Shown here one piece after another: positions 17,403-25,604 of a stretch of DNA of 64,000 bases; the stretch's first letter is position 1; every line of letters starts with the position of its first letter. A model generated the notes under the pieces. It searched no databases. It was not told the DNA's origin and saw only the letters and a program-made list of their open reading frames with translations. A program made the position numbers and the translations under genes. Origin of the DNA: Geoalkalibacter subterraneus (GTDB lineage: Bacteria > Desulfobacterota > Desulfuromonadia > Desulfuromonadales > Geoalkalibacteraceae); NCBI RefSeq assembly GCF_000827125.1, contig NZ_CP010312.1, positions 1-64,000 of the forward strand. The letters are read 5' to 3'.

Positions 17403-17933
17403 ATGCTTAAGTTCAAAAAGTCCGAAAAAGGTTTCACTCTGATCGAAATGGTTATTGCAGCCGTGCTGGTCCTGATGGCCGGTGCTGTGGTCACCCCCAT
17501 GCTGCTGGGCTATGTCGATGACCAGAAAGTGGCCTCGCTGAACGAGACCCTGATAAACACCCGTGCGGCCTTTGAAGCCTTCTACACCGATAATCTGGGT
17601 GTTCTTGCAGAACCTGTCGATGGCGACTACTTCCCTGACCTCGTTGACGCAGGTTTCATGAGCCGTGTGCCGCAAACCGAAGGTGTTGAATACGAAATCA
17701 ATCTTGACGATTCTACCACCAACAGCGGCACCGCTTTCTTCGTCAAAGGAACCTTTGCCCCTAACGATGCCCAGGTAATTGACCGTCTGACCAGGCTTGA
17801 CGAACGCATTGACGGCGACAGCGGTGAATCCGCAGGCATCCTGCAGTGGGACGCAACCACCGGCTACTTTGCCTACCTGCTCTACGGCACCGGCGTTGAT
17901 CTGAACACCTCCGCCTGGCACAGCAACATCTAA
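17403..17933 (+). CDS. type IV prepilin, probable major pilin
   Basis: A 176-residue prepilin. The short basic leader is cut after KG in SEKGFTLIEMVIAA, giving an N-terminal Phe and the conserved Glu5; a hydrophobic helix follows. The start is ATG 17403 with AGGAGA upstream; a longer open frame from 17340 has no ribosome site. The protein ends in an Asn/Thr/Tyr-rich segment without cysteines. It is likely the major subunit, because it is first in the pil operon and is followed by a strong GC-rich terminator that would make its message more abundant. It should be processed by the prepilin peptidase at 29283-30053. Confidence 0.85.
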   Translation: MLKFKKSEKGFTLIEMVIAAVLVLMAGAVVTPMLLGYVDDQKVASLNETLINTRAAFEAFYTDNLGVLAEPVDGDYFPDLVDAGFMSRVPQTEGVEYEINLDDSTTNSGTAFFVKGTFAPNDAQVIDRLTRLDERIDGDSGESAGILQWDATTGYFAYLLYGTGVDLNTSAWHSNI

Positions 17934-17971
17934 GTTCACTTTTGCCACAAAAGCAGTCTTGGCATAACCGC

Positions 17972-18008
17972 AAAGGGGGCGGGGGAGACCCCGCCCCCTT
18001 TGCTTTAA
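17972..18008 (+). terminator. terminator/attenuator between the two pilin genes
   Basis: AAAGGGGGCGGGG (from 17972) pairs with CCCCGCCCCCTTT (to 18001), with a 4-base loop. It is strong enough to limit transcription into the downstream pil genes or to stabilise the 3' end of the first pilin message. Confidence 0.85.
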
Positions 18009-18029
18009 CCTTAAAAGGGGATAAAGGGA

Positions 18030-18479
18030 ATGAAAAAAACTCAAGAAAAAGGTTTTACTCTGGTTGAGATTGTGGTCGCAATCGCCCTGGTTCTTCTGGC
18101 CGCAGCCATTGTCGTCCCGATGCTTTTTAAACACATTGATCGGGAAAAAGTGGCTTCAGTCAACGCCGAAGTTCTTTCCCTGCGGGCCGCAGTTAAAGCG
18201 GCAATCCTTCGTGACGGCGGGCTCAAAGACAATAACGGCGACGGTAACTTTCTCGATGATCTGGTCGACACCGACTATCTCGACCGCGCACCGAAATCAC
18301 TGCCTGGAGCGACCTGGCTTCTCAAGCAGACCACGCATACCAGCGGACGCAAGGTGTTTTACCTCGATATCGAGTGCCCGGATGCCGAGTGCGTCAAAGT
18401 CGCCCAGGAACTCGATCTGATGGTGGATGAAGAAAGCGGGGAAAGCAGCGGCAATATCCAGTGGGCGCTGGGTTCCTGA
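18030..18479 (+). CDS. type IV prepilin-like protein (second pilin)
   Basis: A 149-residue protein with the same leader type (QEKGFTLVEIVVAIAL, Glu5 present) and about the same helix as the pilin at 17403, so the two are probably paralogues. A FxDDLVDxxYLxRxP element and an ESGES motif occur in both. It carries two Cys close together in its C-terminal part (ECPDAEC). It is likely a minor pilin or an alternative subunit. A ribosome site (AAAGGGAATG context) precedes ATG 18030. It follows the terminator after the first pilin gene, so its expression should be lower. Confidence 0.82.
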   Translation: MKKTQEKGFTLVEIVVAIALVLLAAAIVVPMLFKHIDREKVASVNAEVLSLRAAVKAAILRDGGLKDNNGDGNFLDDLVDTDYLDRAPKSLPGATWLLKQTTHTSGRKVFYLDIECPDAECVKVAQELDLMVDEESGESSGNIQWALGS

Positions 18480-18550
18480 TCCGTTTTTTTCGACAAACCA
18501 AATCTTGCAACCCAACAGATTGACCTGCAAAGCCTCCATGCGGAGTTTTT

Positions 18551-20767
18551 ATGATTGAATTAGGGCCTTACACTTTTTGTACCGTTGAGGAATTTCTGAG
18601 CGAAGAAAACGCTCATAAAAAGGATGTTCTTTATGCGGTGTTCAGCGCAGAGATCAAGCCTTTGGAGATCATGCTCCCGGCTCAAAGCAGAAGGCGAGAA
18701 GACGACCGGCGCATAAGAACAAAGCTTGAAGGGATGTCATTCCAGCAGATACCATGTTTTGCTTACAGCAAGCACAAAAACAAGGCTCAGGTTTTTTATC
18801 TGCCCAGCATCCCTTTTAAAAACAGAAGAGACTATGGCGTGGGCTTTCTGCCGGGGTCAATCGTGTTGTCTGCCCTTAATCGCGCTTTTGAGTCCGGGGA
18901 GAAAAGCCGCCTTTTTGCCATCTATCTCAAAGATAAACACGGCAGTGTCTCCTTTAGTTTCATCCATAAAGGGCAGGACGTTTTTACGCGCATCATCACT
19001 CCTTCCAATATGGAAGATTTTGAGATCGAATTCGCAGAAACCCAGCGCCACCTTCAACGCGAATTCCAGGGTGTGCCCTACGAGGTTGTGGCGGTAGGTT
19101 TTCCTGACGCGGAGATCTTCAACCTGCCCCCGCAGACGCCGTGTCACACTTTGAACTCTCTCTCAAAGGGGGTACATCTTGACTCCACGGGCTTTTTCTA
19201 CGAACCGAAAAGATACCCGGTAAAAACGGCCTTTGCAGCAGCGGTACTGGCCACAACTCTTGCGGCAACCGCATTTCTGGGCACTCATGGCGTTCAATAT
19301 GCCATGACAAAAATGGAATCAGCCCAACTTCTGGCCCAGAAGTCAGAGATCGAGATTTCAGTTAATGAAAAAGAATCTCTGAAAAAGGCATATCAAAAAC
19401 ATAAGCCCGGCACAAGATGGGGTGATTTCGTCTCAACCATCGATCTTCTGAAGCAAGCCCTCGAGCCGTATCCCTTTACTATCACCAGCATCAATATCCG
19501 TGGCGAAAATATCGATATCAGAGGCAAATTCTGGTCCTTTAAGGAACAGTACGTTCAAGACAATGTAGAGGAGGCGGGCAGAAAACTGCGTCCTTTCTTG
19601 AAGATGTTTCCCAGCGGCAAAGTCGAAAAAAAACGGGATTGGGTTTCCCAAGCGGTTCAAATAGGAGGAAAGATTTTCGATGACCCTCAAAAACGTGATT
19701 TCCAGGATAAGGTCCTGGGAGAGTTCCCCCGGGGGATGGCGCCCGATCGTCGTCCTATTCGTTCTGAGTCTGACAATGCTCTATATGGGCAATCTCTTCG
19801 AGAAAAAACACTCTCAGCTCTCGACGCAAAACACGATATTGACTACCGATATATCTATCCTCTCGGACCGATTGCAGAGATTGGAAAAGCACTCCTCACC
19901 AGTGCCTATCATTTCGCAACAGGCGTGGCTTACGCAGCTCCAGGACAAGATGCCGATGGCATGGGATATCAAAACGGAAGTATCCCAAACCCCACACCTA
20001 AGTACAATCAAGGCCAAGCTCAAATGGGAGGGGCAGACCCCTTTGACCATCAAGGATCTCAAGGCCCTGCCTTTCAGCACGATGAGCCCTACCCCTTCGA
20101 TCGACCGGATACTCATCAACGAGAACATCCAGACGATGGAGCTGTCCCTGGTCGGCCGGATCAAGCAAAACCGCTCATAATCTCAGATCCCGAGCAAGAC
20201 TCTTCGATCAGCTTCAAGGCTCTTAAAATTACATTGGATAGAGCCGAAGAAGAAAACAAAAAGCTCCAGAAAGAATTAGAGAAAATCAAAAAACAGCGCG
20301 AAAAAGCGCAGAAAAATATGACGCACTACAATCCGCCGGGTTTTTACCTTGTCAGCATGACGCCTGAATGTGTGGTGATGTCCGACGACGACGGAAACTC
20401 CTTCTTCGTTGAAAAGGGCGCGGCTTTTTTCTACGAAAAAACTCTTTTTCATCTTGTTGAAATCGAGATGGGAGAAAAGGCTGTTTTTGTTTCGGACGCT
20501 GACGCTTTGGACCTCGAAGAAAAGCTGATCTTTTTACAGCGAAGCGGCAACAAGACTCGGGGCTTCTCAAATATTGCCCGCATGGCGGCGCAGACCGAGG
20601 AAGAAAACCTGATGAGAGAGCCCGTTCTGAGCAAAAACAAGCCAAAGCCGAGTTCTTCGCAAACTCCCGATCAGAACTCTGTTGACCCGCAGAAATTCGG
20701 CAATCCGCCGACTCCAGGGATGCTTGATGGAGTCCGGCCGGACAACCTCTCTGTTTCGAGAAAATAA
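18551..20767 (+). CDS. pilus assembly protein, PilO2-like N-terminus with PilP-like C-terminus (open frame of 738 residues)
   Basis: Residues 1-375 look like the type IVB pilus accessory protein PilO of IncI plasmids: a cytoplasmic domain, a membrane helix (AAAVLATTLAATAFLG at about 228-243), then a periplasmic part. Residues about 545-738 resemble PilP: a charged coiled coil (EEENKKLQKELEKIKKQ) and a small beta domain (YLVSMTPECVVMSDDDGN). The stretch between (about 377-543) is a low-complexity Pro/Gly/Asp linker that overlaps another gene (19680-20180) in a different frame. No separate good start for the PilP part is seen (ATG 20318 would cut the coil). A run of eight A at 19626-19633 offers another reading: dropping one A ends the first protein at TAG 19662. 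Confidence 0.65.
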   Translation: MIELGPYTFCTVEEFLSEENAHKKDVLYAVFSAEIKPLEIMLPAQSRRREDDRRIRTKLEGMSFQQIPCFAYSKHKNKAQVFYLPSIPFKNRRDYGVGFLPGSIVLSALNRAFESGEKSRLFAIYLKDKHGSVSFSFIHKGQDVFTRIITPSNMEDFEIEFAETQRHLQREFQGVPYEVVAVGFPDAEIFNLPPQTPCHTLNSLSKGVHLDSTGFFYEPKRYPVKTAFAAAVLATTLAATAFLGTHGVQYAMTKMESAQLLAQKSEIEISVNEKESLKKAYQKHKPGTRWGDFVSTIDLLKQALEPYPFTITSINIRGENIDIRGKFWSFKEQYVQDNVEEAGRKLRPFLKMFPSGKVEKKRDWVSQAVQIGGKIFDDPQKRDFQDKVLGEFPRGMAPDRRPIRSESDNALYGQSLREKTLSALDAKHDIDYRYIYPLGPIAEIGKALLTSAYHFATGVAYAAPGQDADGMGYQNGSIPNPTPKYNQGQAQMGGADPFDHQGSQGPAFQHDEPYPFDRPDTHQREHPDDGAVPGRPDQAKPLIISDPEQDSSISFKALKITLDRAEEENKKLQKELEKIKKQREKAQKNMTHYNPPGFYLVSMTPECVVMSDDDGNSFFVEKGAAFFYEKTLFHLVEIEMGEKAVFVSDADALDLEEKLIFLQRSGNKTRGFSNIARMAAQTEEENLMREPVLSKNKPKPSSSQTPDQNSVDPQKFGNPPTPGMLDGVRPDNLSVSRK
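19680..20180 (+). CDS. small membrane protein (PilO/GspM-like), embedded in another frame
   Basis: A 166-residue protein with one N-terminal membrane helix (PIVVLFVLSLTMLYMGNLF) followed by a coiled-coil-like stretch and a small C-terminal domain, the plan of PilO/GspM-type inner-membrane proteins. It has a strong AGGAGG (19663-19668) 11 bases before ATG 19680, and G/C-rich third positions like its neighbours. The evidence that this frame is translated is good. What is odd is that the whole gene lies within the 738-residue frame of 18551-20767, which stays open throughout. Partners should be the PilN/PilP-like proteins and the secretin encoded next door. Confidence 0.7.
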   Translation: MTLKNVISRIRSWESSPGGWRPIVVLFVLSLTMLYMGNLFEKKHSQLSTQNTILTTDISILSDRLQRLEKHSSPVPIISQQAWLTQLQDKMPMAWDIKTEVSQTPHLSTIKAKLKWEGQTPLTIKDLKALPFSTMSPTPSIDRILINENIQTMELSLVGRIKQNRS

Positions 20768-20796
20768 TAGAAAAATCCTTTTGGGAGATATTTGAT

Positions 20797-22485
20797 ATGC
20801 GTATTTGGGCCTTCATTCTCACCGTTTTTCTTTTGGCAGGGTGCAGCACCATGCACAAAAGTCCGACCCTGCAGGACAAAATGGAAAAAGACTACAGTGC
20901 GGTACTCGAAGCGGAAAAAACTCCGCCGCCTTCGGTTGTTTTCTTTATAGAAGAACACGATTCCCTGGAAAGATTCAAAAATCACCCGGCTGCGCAAGAC
21001 CAGATCAATTTGGTCAGCGGCGGAGGCGAGAGTCTGGCAAACATCGTTCGGCTGATTCAGATGCAGACCTCCCTGGTGATGGTTCCCAAAGACCTCGAAA
21101 ATATCGATGCAGGAATTGTAAGTTTTCGCAAAATGCCTCTTTTAAAAGTGCTGCAGTTTATACGCAGCCGCTATGACGTTGAGTTCAACTACGACCGGCA
21201 AGCCGATATTTTTGAAGTCAAAAAAGACATCACCCGCCGCATCATTCTGCCACCGATTCTTGACTCCCAATCGGGAGTTATCGGTGGCGAAGACGGGGTA
21301 AGCGTCGCGGCAGAACCAGATCATCTGCGAGATATCATTATGGAGACCGCAAAAACTCTGGAAGTCCAGGTAGTTGCGGTCAGCGAAACTACAGGTTTGA
21401 TGCACCTCAAAGGCCGCCCCTCCAAGGTGCGTGAACTCTCGCGCATTATTGAGTCTGAAGCCACAGAAAGGCTTAAGTTTGTCACCTTGCACGTCATGTT
21501 TCTTGAGGTGCGGCGCAACAATTCCTTTGACCGTGATTTTCGACTGGAATACCTGCCCAACCTTTCATTTCTCGGCAACGATGTGTTTGGAACATTCAAA
21601 TTCGCCATGCCTGTCTCTCTTCTGCCCAACGATCAAAATTCATCCGGCTCCACTCAATCGCTGGCTGGAAACGGACAGTCCTCAGACGATCAGCAAGGCG
21701 GGATTCCTGTACCTTCAAGTGATAACGGGGACACAAATGGCGACGATGGATCTGGACTTTTGCCGGCTGTGGCAGGAAGCAGCATGTTTGTTCCCACCGA
21801 CAAGGCAAGCGCGGGCGTGCGCGGCAGCAAGTTTGCCTCTCTTCTGACGCTTCTTGAGCAGTGGGGGGACAGCGAACTTGTGACAGCCCCTGCAGTTATG
21901 ACGCCCAATGGCGTGCCGGTAAGCTTCGATGTGGTCGATGAGATAGGCTACTGGGAACCCGGCGATATCGACACGTCCCTGGGAGACTCTTTCGGAAAAT
22001 CAATCACCGAAGGCAAGCCCGAATTTGTCAGCGACGAGGTGGGATTGAAACTGCGAATTCGCCCCAAAATCATCGAAGATGCCGCCACAGGGGATTTCAT
22101 GGTGGAACTCGATATCGCACTGGAGAACTCCAAGGTCAGAGAATACGCCTCGATTCAATGGCAGAGATCTTCCGATACCGATCCGGTAATGCTCTCAAAA
22201 CCATTGAAAAGCACCAAAAGGGTTTCTTCCCGAGCAGTGCTGCGTCCGGACGAACTGCTTCTGCTTGCGCGGCTCGACAATAAGGATAATGCAGGGGCCA
22301 AGGCGGGTTTGCCCGGAACCGTTGGAAGCGACAGCATTCTGGCCAAGCCTTTTGTCAGCGAGGCTTCCCGCATCAACGAAAGTCAGCTTTTTATCGTCGT
22401 TGACGCAATCTTGCCACCCAACTTGACCAACACCAAAGAGGAGCCGGTCGAACAGAAGGTCAAAAACCTCTCGGCCTATCGGTAA
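20797..22485 (+). CDS. type IV pilus secretin, lipoprotein (PilN/BfpB type)
   Basis: A 562-residue outer-membrane secretin that would form the exit pore of the type IV pilus. The lipobox LLAGC puts the lipidated Cys at residue 16, which is typical of IncI PilN and BfpB secretins. N-domains follow (about 60-230), then the secretin beta domain with the VTAPAVMTPNGVPVSFDV and EVGLKLRIRPKI type motifs (about 365-430). A Ser/Gly/Asp-rich insert at about 280-320 is unusual. The gene follows the PilO/PilP-like genes by 29 bases, and the PilZ gene starts 13 bases later. Confidence 0.88.
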   Translation: MRIWAFILTVFLLAGCSTMHKSPTLQDKMEKDYSAVLEAEKTPPPSVVFFIEEHDSLERFKNHPAAQDQINLVSGGGESLANIVRLIQMQTSLVMVPKDLENIDAGIVSFRKMPLLKVLQFIRSRYDVEFNYDRQADIFEVKKDITRRIILPPILDSQSGVIGGEDGVSVAAEPDHLRDIIMETAKTLEVQVVAVSETTGLMHLKGRPSKVRELSRIIESEATERLKFVTLHVMFLEVRRNNSFDRDFRLEYLPNLSFLGNDVFGTFKFAMPVSLLPNDQNSSGSTQSLAGNGQSSDDQQGGIPVPSSDNGDTNGDDGSGLLPAVAGSSMFVPTDKASAGVRGSKFASLLTLLEQWGDSELVTAPAVMTPNGVPVSFDVVDEIGYWEPGDIDTSLGDSFGKSITEGKPEFVSDEVGLKLRIRPKIIEDAATGDFMVELDIALENSKVREYASIQWQRSSDTDPVMLSKPLKSTKRVSSRAVLRPDELLLLARLDNKDNAGAKAGLPGTVGSDSILAKPFVSEASRINESQLFIVVDAILPPNLTNTKEEPVEQKVKNLSAYR

Positions 22486-22498
22486 GAAGGAAAAGAAG

Positions 22499-23233
22499 AT
22501 GCCCAGAAAAAAAGATGAGATCAGCCTGATCATTTTATGTTCCCTGTCCAACCGAGACCTGCTGGAGAAAATCCCCCAGGAAATGGGAGCCAGCTTCGAT
22601 ACCGTTTTCAGTGTCGATGACATCTACCATCATCCGGTGGTCACAAAGAAATATCATGGCTTTGTTTTGGATACGGCCAATGTGCAAAAGCTCGAGAAGC
22701 ATCAGCGGACAATTATCCAGCGTATGCAGCAGGCATTCCCCATGCTCTTTCTCGATACGACCACACTCTATCAAAAAGAGAACGACCCGCAATGGTTTTG
22801 GTCGGATCGTTTTGTTGAGCGGTTTGTTGAAGCCGTCAACAAGTTTTCTCCCCGCCCGGTCAGAAATCAGGCCCGGGTCAGGTTGCCGCTGCATGGGCAT
22901 ATCTGCATGGCCTCTCACTTCAAAAACAGCTTACGAGTTGTTACAGAGAATATTTCCGAGGGGGGCGCTTTCTTGCTGCTCAACGAAAGCGAACGCTTTG
23001 AAACAGGGGATATGGCATGGGTCAAAATAAGCGAGATCTGCGAAGATAATCCGATAAAGGCTTCAGTGCGGTGGGTTTCCAAGTGGGGCGAAAACGGCAA
23101 ATTTCCCGGCGTTGGCGTTGAGTTTGTGCGGATTGAGACGGAACATAAAGAAAAAATCAAACAGATTCTTGAACAGGCAAAAAACGAGCAGGAGTCGTCA
23201 TTGTCGCCAGAGGGAGTTGTAGATGCGATTTAA
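22499..23233 (+). CDS. PilZ-domain protein 1
   Basis: A 244-residue protein. The N-terminal 110 residues are unassigned; they may be a degenerate receiver-like domain, as they list hydrophobic strands such as YHGFVLDTAN. The C-terminal PilZ domain has both c-di-GMP-binding signatures: RxxxR as RNQAR at about residues 122-126, and NxSxxG as NISEGG at about 150-155. It is probably a c-di-GMP receptor that controls pilus assembly. Its last codons overlap the start of the next pilin-like gene by 11 bases, which indicates translational coupling within the pil operon. Confidence 0.85.
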   Translation: MPRKKDEISLIILCSLSNRDLLEKIPQEMGASFDTVFSVDDIYHHPVVTKKYHGFVLDTANVQKLEKHQRTIIQRMQQAFPMLFLDTTTLYQKENDPQWFWSDRFVERFVEAVNKFSPRPVRNQARVRLPLHGHICMASHFKNSLRVVTENISEGGAFLLLNESERFETGDMAWVKISEICEDNPIKASVRWVSKWGENGKFPGVGVEFVRIETEHKEKIKQILEQAKNEQESSLSPEGVVDAI

Positions 23234-24227
23234 TAATCAAAAAGGTTTGGCTTTACTGGAAGTTGTGATTGCCGCAGCCATTGTTGCCATCATGGGCTCT
23301 GTCGGCATGGTGAGTTGGGCACAAATCTCGAACGTGAAATCTCAAAAAAATACCGAGCAAAACATCCTTGCGGCCAAATCAGCCTACATCCAGCACTACG
23401 AAAATACCGGCTCAAGGGCTTCCTCGCTTCAGGATCTGGTCTACCTGATCGGCAAGGCTCCCCGGGACGGATGGAGGCAGCCTCTGACCCTGTGGGAAGA
23501 TGTCTCTTATGACCCGGACGGAAACGGCGCCGTCGAATATGACGCCGTGATTATCTCTCCCGGCCAGGATACGGTTGTTGACTCCTCGGTTGACGCATCA
23601 GGGAACCTAACCCTTTCCAGCAAAGATACCGCGACACTGGTCTCCCTTGAAACCCAGCGCCTTGAAAAGCTCGACCAGGCGGCAGAGGAGATGAAGCTTA
23701 TCCTTCAGGCCGCTTTGTCCTACTACGACAAAACCGGCACGAAGCCTTCGACCATCGCAGACCTTGACGGGCACATCCCTTTTAACAGAAAGGACAGCTC
23801 AGGCAACCTTCTGGACCCCTGGCGCAGTCCCTATCAGAGTCAGGACAGCACTTCTGCACCGGGCGGTTTTTTCAGCGTATCGAGTTACGGTCCCGATCGC
23901 AGCGGATCAACCTCCGACGATCTGGAGAATTTCGTTCCGCAGTCTCAATACGACGGGGTGGCGCGCAATGTTTCCCTGCGCAGGATCGCTTCAGCAAATG
24001 CGGCATTGAGTATTTACGAAACAAACTGGGGCGACCCCGGCTGCAGCACAGACCCGGCTCAGTGCGTGACGTACCTGGTGGTGGACCCTCTCGGAAACGC
24101 CTTGATGGACGGCAAAAACGCCTACGATGCGTGGGGACGCATTTTGATCTACGATGCGTCTCTTGGAGGCTTTTTTTCCACAGGTCCTGATGGAGACAGC
24201 TCTACCTTATCGGACAACGTTCGTTGA
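23223..24227 (+). CDS. large pilin-like protein (GspG-like), C-terminal tail cut by TGA
   Basis: A 334-residue protein with a prepilin leader (NQKGLALLEVVIAAAI, Glu5 present) and two successive GspG-like regions, each with a YYxxTGxxP..L and DPW/DAWG motif. It is probably a minor or tip pilin. After the TGA at 24225-24227 the same frame stays open for 68 more codons to TGA 24432-24434. That part encodes a Ser/Gly spacer, a Cys and eight PPGGG repeats. The first TGA is therefore likely a nonsense change in a longer gene, or it is read through. The gene overlaps the PilZ gene upstream. Confidence 0.8.
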   Translation: MRFNNQKGLALLEVVIAAAIVAIMGSVGMVSWAQISNVKSQKNTEQNILAAKSAYIQHYENTGSRASSLQDLVYLIGKAPRDGWRQPLTLWEDVSYDPDGNGAVEYDAVIISPGQDTVVDSSVDASGNLTLSSKDTATLVSLETQRLEKLDQAAEEMKLILQAALSYYDKTGTKPSTIADLDGHIPFNRKDSSGNLLDPWRSPYQSQDSTSAPGGFFSVSSYGPDRSGSTSDDLENFVPQSQYDGVARNVSLRRIASANAALSIYETNWGDPGCSTDPAQCVTYLVVDPLGNALMDGKNAYDAWGRILIYDASLGGFFSTGPDGDSSTLSDNVR

Positions 24228-24434
24228 GGGGATAGTAGCGGCGGCGGCAGTTCGTCGCTCCCAGAATGCTCTACCCCTCAAGGCGTCTACCCGCCAGAAA
24301 CACCTCCCGGTGGTGGTCCTCCCGGTGGCGGACCTCCCGGTGGCGGCCCTCCCGGTGGTGGTCCTCCCGGTGGTGGTCCTCCCGGTGGCGGACCTCCCGG
24401 TGGCGGACCTCCCGGTGGTGGTCGCTGGAAATGA
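24228..24434 (+). pseudogene. in-frame 3' continuation of the pilin-like gene
   Basis: Read in the same frame as 23223-24227, this segment gives DSSGGGSSSLPEC, STPQGVYPPET, eight PPGGG units, RWK and a TGA. The composition fits a disordered collagen-like tail. No start codon or ribosome site of its own is visible, so it is expressed only if the TGA at 24225 is bypassed or is a sequence error. Confidence 0.55.
24303..24422 (+). repeat. 15-bp tandem repeat, eight units (PPGGG)
   Basis: Eight units of CCTCCCGGTGGNGGN. Variation is confined to third codon positions (GGT, GGA or GGC), which argues that the PPGGG protein repeat has been under selection rather than being a pure DNA expansion. Confidence 0.95.
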
Positions 24435-24464
24435 TAAAAAACAAAAACAACGAGGAGACTTTCT

Positions 24465-25592
24465 TTGGAACCCGCACCCTGTTTTTTAAACAAAGAGCCC
24501 GAAGGCAACGACGTGTTGGACCTTAAATATCTGCTGCAAAAAGCGGTTGAAAAAGGTGCGTCGGATCTGCATATCACAATAAACAACCCTCCGCGGATGC
24601 GTATTGACGGAGAGCTTTGCAATGCCGGGACTCAACTGCTTGATGCCTCTCAGACGCAAGAGCTGTGCATGCAGATTCTTTCCCCGGAACAAAAAAAACA
24701 GCTGCAGGAAGGAAAAAAAGAGCTTGATTTTGCTTTTGAGATAGAAGGCGTCAGCCGTTTTCGGTGCAACATCTTCCATAATCTCAAAAGCATCTGCGGG
24801 GTTTTTCGCGTCATTCCCTATAAGATCTTGAGTTTTGAGGAACTTGGTCTTCCGCGGATCGGATTCAGTATGATCGATGCTCGTCCCGGCCTGGTGTTGA
24901 TCACCGGAGCAACCGGAAGCGGCAAGTCTACGACCCTTGCGGCCATGGTAGATAAGATCAATTCGGATAGAAATCACCATGTTTTGACCATAGAGGATCC
25001 GGTCGAATTTGTTCATCCAAAGAAGAAAGCCATCGTTACCCAGCGTGAGGTTGGGGTCGACACGGACAGCTTTGCCTCGGCCCTGAAATATGCCCTGCGT
25101 GAAGATCCCGATGTTGTGTTGGTAGGGGAGATGCGTGACCTTGAAACAATCTCCAATGCGCTGACCATCGCAGAGACAGGGCATCTCGTTTTAGCCACTC
25201 TGCACACCAACTCGGCCGTGCAGTCAATCAATCGCATCATTGATGTTTTCCCCTCCCACCAGCAACCGCAGGTCAGAACTCAGCTCTCCTTTGTGCTAAA
25301 AGGTGTCTTTTCACAAAAACTCGTTCCTGCCGCCAACGGATCTGGCCGGGTTCTGGCCCTTGAAACACTTTGCCCCAACAATGCGATAAGGCAGTTGATT
25401 CGTGAGGACAAGCTTCATCAAATTGAATCTCACATGCTTTCAGGTCAAAGATCACACGGGATGCAAGTTATGGATATGCACCTGGTTTCTCTAGTAAAAG
25501 AGGGGAAAATTCGTAGGGAAACAGCCATCCAACATGCCAAAAACCCAGAAGACATGCAGTCCGAACTGCCGCAGACCGGCCTTGGTTTTTAA
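24465..25592 (+). CDS. pilT: PilT-family retraction ATPase
   Basis: A 375-residue ATPase of the PilT/PilU family, of usual length. The Walker A is GATGSGKST at about residues 148-156; Asp box (TIEDPVEF), Walker B (VVLVGEMRDLET) and His box (TLHTN) are all present, as is the AIRQLIRE element. It should power pilus retraction. The start is TTG 24465 with GAGGAG at 24451-24456. IncI pil loci have one assembly ATPase and no dedicated PilT motor, so a retraction motor here is notable and implies a dynamic pilus. It is followed 12 bases later by the platform gene. Confidence 0.9.
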   Translation: MEPAPCFLNKEPEGNDVLDLKYLLQKAVEKGASDLHITINNPPRMRIDGELCNAGTQLLDASQTQELCMQILSPEQKKQLQEGKKELDFAFEIEGVSRFRCNIFHNLKSICGVFRVIPYKILSFEELGLPRIGFSMIDARPGLVLITGATGSGKSTTLAAMVDKINSDRNHHVLTIEDPVEFVHPKKKAIVTQREVGVDTDSFASALKYALREDPDVVLVGEMRDLETISNALTIAETGHLVLATLHTNSAVQSINRIIDVFPSHQQPQVRTQLSFVLKGVFSQKLVPAANGSGRVLALETLCPNNAIRQLIREDKLHQIESHMLSGQRSHGMQVMDMHLVSLVKEGKIRRETAIQHAKNPEDMQSELPQTGLGF

Positions 25593-25604
25593 CGGAGAAC
25601 AAAA

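Noticed and set aside
24225-24227. Selenocysteine at the in-frame TGA
   Set aside because: There is no selenoprotein-like context, the residues around it are a low-complexity Ser/Gly spacer, and I see no convincing SECIS hairpin just downstream.
24303-24422. Possible CRISPR-like repeat array
   Set aside because: The units are 15 bp, directly adjacent without spacers, and encode PPGGG in the frame of the pilin-like gene.
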